DNA of 26,556 nt from CAZMCC01 sp964564695. Lineage in GTDB: Bacteria; Planctomycetota; Phycisphaerae; Phycisphaerales; UBA1924. Under the pieces are notes generated by a model. That model was not told the DNA's origin. It saw nothing but the letters and a program-made list of their open reading frames with translations, and ran no database searches. Both the position numbers and the translations under genes were made by a program. Numbering within the stretch: the first letter of the stretch is position 1; each line of letters starts with the position of its first letter. Shown here in pieces: positions 19,621 to 25,181 of this stretch. The stretch spans positions 1 through 26,556 of the forward strand of contig CAZMCC010000050.1 of the NCBI GenBank assembly GCA_964564695.1, written 5' to 3'.

Positions 19621-20605
19621 CGTGCGACTCCACCTTCACGCTCTTGTCGATCCGACGCATGAGCCCGGCGAGCGTTTTGCCGGGGGAGAGCTCGTGCCAT
19701 GTGCTGCCCGAGGGTGCGTCGGCGATGAGCCGCGAGCACGACTGGGCCCAGCGCACCGGGGCGGTGAGCTGCTCGATAAGCCTAGCGCGGATGGCCTGCT
19801 CAATCGTGGTACCGCCGGGACTTGCGCCCGGTTCCCCCCCCCCGCCACCCCCGGCATGCGGGACGGCGGTGACGTTGGAATAGACCCGGCAGCGGGGGGG
19901 GGCGATGGGGGTGCGGGCAAGGGCCGCGGACAGGCGTTCGGCGGCCGGGGCCATGATCGGGGAGTGGAAGGCGCCAGCCACGGGCAGCGGCTGGGCGCGG
20001 AGGCCGGCGGTGGCGGCCGTGGCGACGGCACGCTCGCAGGCGGCCTTGTCGCCCGAGAGGACGACCTGGCCGGGGGCGTTGAAGTTGGCGCAGACGAGGA
20101 TGCCTTCCTCGCGGGCGGCGTCACAGACGTCCTGGGCCTGGGTTTCGTCGGCGCCGATGAGGGCGACCATGCCCGAGGGGGTGCTGGTGGCGGCGTCCTG
20201 CATGGCACGCCCGCGGAGGGTGACGAGTTCGAGGCCGTCCTCGAAGCTGAAGCACCCGGCGATGTGGAGGGCGGTGTATTCGCCGAGGCTGAGGCCGGCG
20301 GCGGCGAAGACGCCGGCCTCGGATGAGCCGTTGGTGTGGGGGCCGGCGTTCCAGGCGCTGAGGGTGGCGCGCCAGCAGGCGATCGACGCGGTGTAGATGG
20401 CGGGCTGGGCGGCGTCGGTCTGGTTGAGGCGATCGGCCGGCCCCTCGAAGCACAGGGTCGACAGCGGCGCGCCGAGGCGCGAGCCGAGGACTTTGTCGGC
20501 GGTCGCGAAGACCTCGCGCGCGAGGGGGGAGGCGTCGAACCACTTCTTGGCCATGCCGACGGCCTGGGCGCCCTGGCCGGGGCAGAGGATGATGCGAGAG
20601 GGCAT
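19583..20605 (-). CDS. fabD: Malonyl-CoA:ACP transacylase
   Basis: An acyltransferase of 340 aa that loads malonate onto acyl-carrier protein. It shows the GQGAQ motif (10-14), the nucleophile Ser106 in GLSLGEY, the conserved QPAIYTASIA (Gln68), His214 in GAFHSP and NVTA (244-247). It is somewhat longer than the E. coli enzyme (309 aa) owing to a Gly-rich insertion at about 250-267 (PHAGGGGGGEPGASPGG), encoded partly by a run of ten C on the plus strand. The ATG at 20605 is preferred over a TTG six bases upstream. TACGCT (20616-20611) ends 5 nt before this ATG, with no Shine-Dalgarno, suggesting a leaderless operon message. The downstream lipoprotein gene overlaps by 38 nt and fabG follows. 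Confidence 0.95.
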   Translation of the reverse strand: MPSRIILCPGQGAQAVGMAKKWFDASPLAREVFATADKVLGSRLGAPLSTLCFEGPADRLNQTDAAQPAIYTASIACWRATLSAWNAGPHTNGSSEAGVFAAAGLSLGEYTALHIAGCFSFEDGLELVTLRGRAMQDAATSTPSGMVALIGADETQAQDVCDAAREEGILVCANFNAPGQVVLSGDKAACERAVATAATAGLRAQPLPVAGAFHSPIMAPAAERLSAALARTPIAPPRCRVYSNVTAVPHAGGGGGGEPGASPGGTTIEQAIRARLIEQLTAPVRWAQSCSRLIADAPSGSTWHELSPGKTLAGLMRRIDKSVKVESHDEPAVPPQPQQP

Positions 20606-20610
20606 GGACA

Positions 20611-20616
20611 AGCGTA
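20611..20616 (-). promoter_or_regulatory. Candidate -10 box of leaderless fabD operon
   Basis: TACGCT on the minus strand ends 5 nt before the fabD ATG. The hexamer is the same as before the HAD gene (1395-1390). No clear -35 is present. Confidence 0.4.
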
Positions 20617-20635
20617 CGCGGGAGTGGGGGGGATT

Positions 20636-20750
20636 GAACGAGCCGTGAGCGCGAGCTCACGGTGAATCTCGGGTGCACGGGCAGCGCCCGGAAATACCCC
20701 ACGTCCAGGCGAGCAATCCCTAACCGGGAGCTTGCGCTCCCGGCTCGTTC
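20636..20750. repeat. Palindromic repeat family R8, copy 1 (two inverted hairpins)
   Basis: Left hairpin (20636-20663): GAACGAGCC, stem GTGAGC, loop GCGA, stem GCTCAC, GGT. Right hairpin (20723-20750), read on the minus strand: GAACGAGCC, stem GGGAGC, loop GCAA, stem GCTCCC, GGT. Flanks are identical while both stem arms change together. A 59-nt spacer separates the halves. The element fills the divergent region between fabD and the ArsR gene. Confidence 0.9.
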
Positions 20751-20755
20751 AGGAA

Positions 20756-20787
20756 TTCAACACTTAGGTATTGACCTTAGTGTTGAA
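20756..20787. promoter_or_regulatory. Probable ArsR operator
   Basis: The dyad TTCAACACTTAGGT (20756-20769) and ACCTTAGTGTTGAA (20774-20787) around ATTG matches at 12 of 14 positions. It covers the -35 box and most of the spacer of the ArsR promoter, so binding of the encoded ArsR protein would block its own transcription. Confidence 0.7.
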
Positions 20788-20799
20788 CCGGACTAGTCT
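20771..20799 (+). promoter_or_regulatory. Promoter of leaderless arsR-AHSA1 operon
   Basis: TTGACC (20771-20776), exactly 17 nt, TAGTCT (20794-20799), then 6 nt to the ATG at 20806. There is no room for a Shine-Dalgarno, so the message should begin at the start codon. Confidence 0.7.
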
Positions 20800-20805
20800 G
20801 TAGCG

Positions 20806-21168
20806 ATGAGCACGGCCGCTCTCCCCCCCCGAGCGATTGATCAGACGTTGAAGGCGCTCGCGGATCCGACACGACGTCGGGTGATCGAGCGGCTATCCCG
20901 CGGGACGGCGAGCGTGAGCGAGCTGGCCGAGCCGTTCGAGATGGCGCTGCCGAGCTTTGTCCAGCACCTCAAGGTGCTCGAGGACTGCGGGCTGGTGAAG
21001 TCGGAGAAGGCGGGGCGGGTGCGGACGTTCGAGCTGGTGCCGCGGAGGCTCAAGGTGATGGAAGACTGGCTCGGCAAGCAGCGGTCGCTGTGGGAGCGGC
21101 GGCTGGATCAACTCGACGAATACCTGTTGTCAATGAAGAAGGAGAAGACCGATGGTTCAACTGAGTGA
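20806..21168 (+). CDS. ArsR family transcriptional regulator
   Basis: A protein of 120 aa with a winged helix-turn-helix. ALADPTRRRVIERLSRG (17-33) is the ArsR opening helix pair. SVSELAEPFEMALPSFVQHLKVLEDCGLV is the DNA-recognition region. EKAGRVRTFELVP is the wing. No Cys metal site of the ELCVC type is present. Members of this subfamily are encoded directly before AHSA1/SRPBCC genes, as here (17-nt overlap), and probably repress the pair; the effector is unknown. The start codon follows the -10 box by 6 nt, and a dyad covers the promoter. A run of eight C (20823-20830) at codons 6-9 is a possible slippage site. Confidence 0.93.
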   Translation: MSTAALPPRAIDQTLKALADPTRRRVIERLSRGTASVSELAEPFEMALPSFVQHLKVLEDCGLVKSEKAGRVRTFELVPRRLKVMEDWLGKQRSLWERRLDQLDEYLLSMKKEKTDGSTE

Positions 21169-21640
21169 TCCGTACTTTGACCCCAAGCTCGACCTGGTGC
21201 TGCAGCGCGACGTGGACGTGGCACGCGAGCTGGTGTGGCAGGCGTGGACGACGCCGAAGCATCTCGAGAAGTGGTTCTGCCCCAAGCCGTGGTACGTTTC
21301 GGACATCGTGATGGAGCTCAAGCCCGGCGGGCGGTTCACGTCGATCATGCACGGGCCCAACGGCGAGAGAGTGCCGAACAACGGGTGCTGCCTCGAAGTG
21401 GTGCCGCAGGAGAAGCTCGTCTTCACCGACGCGCTCACGGCGGGGTATCGCCCCGCGCCCGAGGCGTTCATGGTCGCGATCGTGACGATGCAGGCGCTCG
21501 CGCCCGGCAAGACCCGCTACACGGCGGTCGCACGCCACGCCAACCCCGACACGCGCAAGAAGCACGAGGAGATGGGCTTCCACGGGGGGTGGGGGACGGC
21601 GCTGGAGCAGATGATTGAGCTGATCAAGAAGGGGTTGTGA
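21152..21640 (+). CDS. AHSA1/SRPBCC domain protein
   Basis: A protein of 162 aa with a single START-like SRPBCC fold of the AHSA1 (activator of Hsp90 ATPase homologue 1) type. The family pattern is clear: the first strand and helix DVDVARELVWQAWTTPKHLEKWFCPK, then PGGRFTSIMHGPNGE, EVVPQEKLVFTDAL and the C-terminal helix HGGWGTALEQMIELIKK. The fold makes a hydrophobic cavity for a small ligand; bacterial members paired with ArsR have no established activity. The ATG at 21152 overlaps the ArsR gene by 17 nt, so translation is coupled and both are expressed from the leaderless promoter at 20771. Function beyond fold is unknown. Confidence 0.93.
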   Translation: MVQLSDPYFDPKLDLVLQRDVDVARELVWQAWTTPKHLEKWFCPKPWYVSDIVMELKPGGRFTSIMHGPNGERVPNNGCCLEVVPQEKLVFTDALTAGYRPAPEAFMVAIVTMQALAPGKTRYTAVARHANPDTRKKHEEMGFHGGWGTALEQMIELIKKGL

Positions 21641-21658
21641 GGGTGGTGGGGGTGCGCT

Positions 21659-21738
21659 GATCCGAGCCTCTCGCGCGAGCGAGAGGTGTTGTGGGTGCGG
21701 ACGCACAGGACCTCCCGCTTGCGCGGGAGGCTCGGATC
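21659..21738. repeat. Palindromic repeat family R8, copy 2 (two inverted hairpins)
   Basis: Left half (21659-21686): GATCCGAGCC, stem TCTCGC, loop GCGA, stem GCGAGA, GG. Right half (21711-21738), read on the minus strand: GATCCGAGCC, stem TCCCGC, loop GCAA, stem GCGGGA, GG. The right half is identical over 28 nt to the element inside the aldehyde dehydrogenase gene at 26464-26491. Confidence 0.92.
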
Positions 21739-21776
21739 GGAAGTCAGGTCAGCCTCGGTGAATCCGGCGCCGAACA

Positions 21777-21845
21777 CCGCCCCCTCGCTTGAACGGCTGG
21801 ACGCCGTTCAAGCATTTCCCCCTCCGCCAGGGCGGAGGGGGATCT
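21777..21845. repeat. Palindromic repeat family R7, copy 2 (tandem hairpins)
   Basis: Hairpin 1 is CTTGAACGGC/GCCGTTCAAG. Hairpin 2 is CCCCCTCCGCC/GGCGGAGGGGG, followed by ATCTT. It lies 3-71 nt downstream of the ftsK stop on the minus strand, matching the position of R7 copy 1 beyond the lipoprotein gene. It may double as a transcription end, although no T run follows on the minus strand. Confidence 0.8.
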
Positions 21846-21847
21846 TG

Positions 21848-24800
21848 TTATCGCTTGTCTTCGAACGGGGCGTCTTCCTCGTCGTCTTCGGACTCGTCTT
21901 CGTCCTCGGACTCCTCGTCGTCGTCTTCGTCGGCGAACTCGTCGTCATCGCCCTCTTCGTCGGTCTCTTCTTCGTCGGCGTCCTCGTCGACTTCCTCTTC
22001 GTCCTCGGTTTCGAGTGACGCGAGGGCCTGGTCGTCGGCGACCTGCTCGGGGTAGGACTGGTGCGATGCCATGCCGGGGAGTACCTCTGGGGCCGGGGTT
22101 GACGGGTTGTCCTCGGCGTCGCGGGCGTCGGCGGCGGCCTGGGCTTTGAGGGCGTGCCATTCCTCGAGGGTCATGACGACTTCGCGGGCGACGGTGCCTT
22201 TGTGGCCGCCGAGGATGCCGGCTTCGCCCATCATCTCGATGAGTCTCGCGGCGCGGGTGTAGCCGATGGCGAGGCGGCGCTGGAGCATGCTCACGCTGCC
22301 GCGCTTGGTCTCGACGACGATCTCGACGGCCTTGTCGAAGAGGGGGTCTTCCTGGGCGGCCATGAGGCCGTTGCGTTCGGCGTCCTCGTCGGCGTTGGGA
22401 TCGGCGCCGGGGCGGATGTTGACCAGGGCCCGCTCGAAGTTGGGCTGGGCGACCTCGCGCATGAAGCGGACGACGCGCCGGATTTCCTTCTCGTCGACGA
22501 GCGTTCCCTGGGCCCGCACGAGCTTGCTCGAACGCGGGGAGAGATAGAGCATGTCGCCCTGGCCCAGCAGCAGCTCGCCGCCCTTCTGGTCGAGGACGAT
22601 GCGGGAATCCATGCCGCTGGCGACCTTGAAGCACATGCGGCCGGGCATGTTGCTCTTGATGAGGCCCGTCACGACGTTCGCCTGCGGGCGCTGCGTCGCG
22701 AGGATGAGGTGGATGCCGACGGCGCGGGCCTTCTGAGCGATGCGGACGATCGAGTGCTCGACCTCCTTGTTCGTCATCATCAGGTCGGCGAGCTCGTCGA
22801 TGACGAAGACCATGTAGGGGAGCTTGCGCGGGATGCGGGCTTCCTCTTCGGGGGTCGTCGGGTTGAAGACTTCCTTGAGCTCGTCCCAGCCGAGCGAGTT
22901 GTAGCTCGTGATGTCGCGGCAACCGGCCTCGGCGAGCAGCTCGTAGCGCTCCTCCATCTTGCCGACGGCCCATTCGAGAATGGCCGCGGCCTTGGCCATG
23001 TCGGTGACGACCGGGCACATGAGGTGCGGGATGTCCTTGAACTGGCTGAGCTCGACCATCTTGGGGTCGACGAGCACGAGCTTGAGCTCGTTGGGCTTCT
23101 TCGTGTAGAGGAAGCTCATGATGATCGTGTTCATGCACACGCTCTTGCCCGAGCCGGTGGTGCCGGCGACCAGGCAGTGGGGGAGCGCGGCGAGGTCGAC
23201 GACCAAGGGTGCGCCCGAGGCGTCCTTGCCCAGGAACATGGGAAGGGCCATGCCGGACGCGGTGGGGGCGGCGGGGAAAAGGCCGCCGCCCGAGGGGGCC
23301 TCGGAGGCGGTCATCAGCTCCTTGAGCCGGACCTTTTCCTTGTGGATGTTGGGGACTTCGATGCCGACGGTGTCGCGCCCCGCGGTGTTCGCGACGATGC
23401 GGATGTTGTGGGCCTTGAGCGAGCGGGCGAGGTCGCTGGAGATCGCGGAGAGCGCGGCGACCTTGGTGCCGGGGGCGAGTCGGATCTCGAAGAGCGTGAT
23501 GACGGGGCCGGAGTCGATGCCGACGACCTCGCCGTCGATGCGGTATTCCTTGAGGGCGCGTTCGAGCGATTCGGCCTGCTCGCGGACGTAGCCCTCGAGC
23601 TTCTCGGAGTAGCCCTGCTCGGGGGCCTCGAGGAGGTCGAGGCCGGGGAAGCGGTAGCCCTCGACGTCGGCCTCGTTCGAGCCCTGCAGGTCGCGGAGTT
23701 CCTCGTCGGTGGCGCTGCGACGGTTCACCGAGGCGAAGCGCATCGGGAGCTTGGCGATCTTGGCGCGGAGCTGGTCGGCGGTGAAGGTCTGCGGCTCGGC
23801 CGTACCTTCTTCGGTCTCGGCTTCGGGGGATGCCGTGGCGTCCTGGTCGTCGGACTCGTCGCCCACAGCCGGGGCGCTCTTGGCGACGGGCTTCGACGCC
23901 GCAACGCCCTTCTTCGCGGGCTTGGCAGCAGTGGGGGGGGTGGGGGGGACCTCTTCGAAATCGCCCTCGTCGTACTCGGCCTCCTCATCCTCGTCGACGG
24001 TGATCGTCTCCTCGGCGTCCTCGTCGGCGGAGGTGTCGTCGTTGGTCTCGTCTTCATCCTCGTCGACGACCGGCTTGGCGGCGTTCTTCGCGGCGGCGGG
24101 CTCGATGAACGCCCCAGGCTTCCCCCCCACGCCGCCGCGCTTGCCGCGCGACCTGGGCTCTTCCTTGCCGGGGATCTCCTCGTCGTCGTCGATGTCGTTC
24201 TCGCGGACGCTCGCGGCGCCCTTGCGGGACGAGGGGCGCTCGTCCTCATCGTCAGGGTCGAGCTGGTCACGCCGCCCGAGCGTGCCGAACCGCTCGTAGC
24301 CGCGCTGGGCGGCGGCGCCGGCGGCTCGCCCGACGGGTCTGGCCGCGGCGACCACGGCACGGCCCGTCCAGATGGCCGCGAGAATGGCGTACGCATCGAG
24401 GGCGACGATGGCCCCGACGCTGAACGCGACGCCCAGGACGAGCATGGTGCCCAGGGTGGCGAAGCGGGCGTACAGCTCGGTGGCCCCGACGGTGCCGACG
24501 AGCCCGCCGCCCAGGCCCGGGACAGGCCCCGAGCTCGGGAGCAGCAGGGCCTGCATCGCGGCGAACGACGCGGCCATCAGGGCGGCCCCGAGGAAGCGGA
24601 CCCACACGTGCCCGACCTTGCGGCCCGCGGCGGAGACGGCGAGGTAAAGGGCCGTGACGCCGAGCATGACCCACAGGCCCAGGCCGAGCGACTCGTAGCC
24701 GTAGTAGGCGAGAACCGCGCCCATGCGTCCGCACCAGTTGGCGACCGGGGCGTTGGCGGGGACGACCATGGGGCTCGGAGGGTCGGCGGCGTTGAAGCTG

Positions 24801-24985
24801 AGGGCGGCCGCGGCCACGAACAACCACGCCGCGGCCATGCCGACCCAGACCACGCGCTGCCAGAGCATTTCCGGAAGGGTGGCCCCCCCCGTGGCGGCCG
24901 CGGATTTGCGGCCGGTCTCAGCGGCGGACACGGGCACACTCCAAGCTTTGCCCGCGAGGCGGGCGAATGACGTCATCCCTGACAT
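21848..24985 (-). CDS. ftsK: DNA translocase FtsK/SpoIIIE
   Basis: A protein of 1045 aa. The N-terminal 200 residues contain about four transmembrane helices anchoring it at the division septum. Residues about 230-420 are a low-complexity acidic, Ser/Pro/Lys linker. The motor follows: an alpha domain (PGTKVAALSAISSDLARSL), Walker A GTTGSGKS (about 609-616), Walker B FVIDELADLMM (about 728) and the TGLIKSNMPGR motif. The C-terminal winged-helix gamma domain (DPLFDKAVEIV to GILGGHKG, about 880-945) normally reads KOPS DNA sequences. Unusually, about 65 residues after gamma form an extremely acidic tail rich in Asp and Glu. The ATG at 24985 gives the full length; an ATG nine bases later is also possible. 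It pumps chromosome DNA during division and activates XerCD at dif. Confidence 0.97.
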   Translation of the reverse strand: MSGMTSFARLAGKAWSVPVSAAETGRKSAAATGGATLPEMLWQRVVWVGMAAAWLFVAAAALSFNAADPPSPMVVPANAPVANWCGRMGAVLAYYGYESLGLGLWVMLGVTALYLAVSAAGRKVGHVWVRFLGAALMAASFAAMQALLLPSSGPVPGLGGGLVGTVGATELYARFATLGTMLVLGVAFSVGAIVALDAYAILAAIWTGRAVVAAARPVGRAAGAAAQRGYERFGTLGRRDQLDPDDEDERPSSRKGAASVRENDIDDDEEIPGKEEPRSRGKRGGVGGKPGAFIEPAAAKNAAKPVVDEDEDETNDDTSADEDAEETITVDEDEEAEYDEGDFEEVPPTPPTAAKPAKKGVAASKPVAKSAPAVGDESDDQDATASPEAETEEGTAEPQTFTADQLRAKIAKLPMRFASVNRRSATDEELRDLQGSNEADVEGYRFPGLDLLEAPEQGYSEKLEGYVREQAESLERALKEYRIDGEVVGIDSGPVITLFEIRLAPGTKVAALSAISSDLARSLKAHNIRIVANTAGRDTVGIEVPNIHKEKVRLKELMTASEAPSGGGLFPAAPTASGMALPMFLGKDASGAPLVVDLAALPHCLVAGTTGSGKSVCMNTIIMSFLYTKKPNELKLVLVDPKMVELSQFKDIPHLMCPVVTDMAKAAAILEWAVGKMEERYELLAEAGCRDITSYNSLGWDELKEVFNPTTPEEEARIPRKLPYMVFVIDELADLMMTNKEVEHSIVRIAQKARAVGIHLILATQRPQANVVTGLIKSNMPGRMCFKVASGMDSRIVLDQKGGELLLGQGDMLYLSPRSSKLVRAQGTLVDEKEIRRVVRFMREVAQPNFERALVNIRPGADPNADEDAERNGLMAAQEDPLFDKAVEIVVETKRGSVSMLQRRLAIGYTRAARLIEMMGEAGILGGHKGTVAREVVMTLEEWHALKAQAAADARDAEDNPSTPAPEVLPGMASHQSYPEQVADDQALASLETEDEEEVDEDADEEETDEEGDDDEFADEDDDEESEDEDESEDDEEDAPFEDKR

Positions 24986-25074
24986 ATGGAATGCGGTATC
25001 GGCCGGGCAGGATCTGCGCGGTGAGATTCACGGTGAGAGGGTACGGACGGGGGCCGAACGGGGGGGGGGGCGAT

Positions 25075-25162
25075 GGGTGCCCCGGCCGAGCTTTGTCGGC
25101 CGGGTGCGGGGTGGGAAGACGGAGCAAGGAGGCCCGGCGGACAGAGCTCCGCCGGGGCACCC
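25075..25162. repeat. Palindromic repeat family R2, copy 2 (two inverted hairpins)
   Basis: Hairpin A (25075-25106): stem CGGCCG/CGGCCG around the loop AGCTTTGT. Hairpin B (25133-25162): stem CCGGCGG/CCGCCGG around ACAGAGCT, identical over 30 nt to 3087-3116. Outer ends GGGTGCCCC and GGGGCACCC are inverse. It lies 3' of the aldehyde dehydrogenase gene and upstream of ftsK. A run of ten G (25061-25070) sits just outside it. Confidence 0.92.
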
Positions 25163-25181
25163 ACCGGCGTGTCCGGCGTCA

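Noticed and set aside
17453..20326. Open frame of 957 codons on the plus strand
   Set aside because: It crosses the RAYT end, a REP and the antisense of fabG, the lipoprotein and fabD, all of which have clear family motifs on the other strand.
21777..21845. R7 hairpins as a standard intrinsic terminator of ftsK
   Set aside because: On the minus strand the stable stem is not followed by a T run, and the same structure recurs elsewhere as a repeat; termination is possible but not shown.
22154..24970. Open frame of 938 codons on the plus strand opposite ftsK
   Set aside because: It lies entirely antisense to a clear FtsK gene and its composition (Gly, Asp, Val, Glu, Leu) is that expected from the reverse of high-GC codons; no domain is recognisable.
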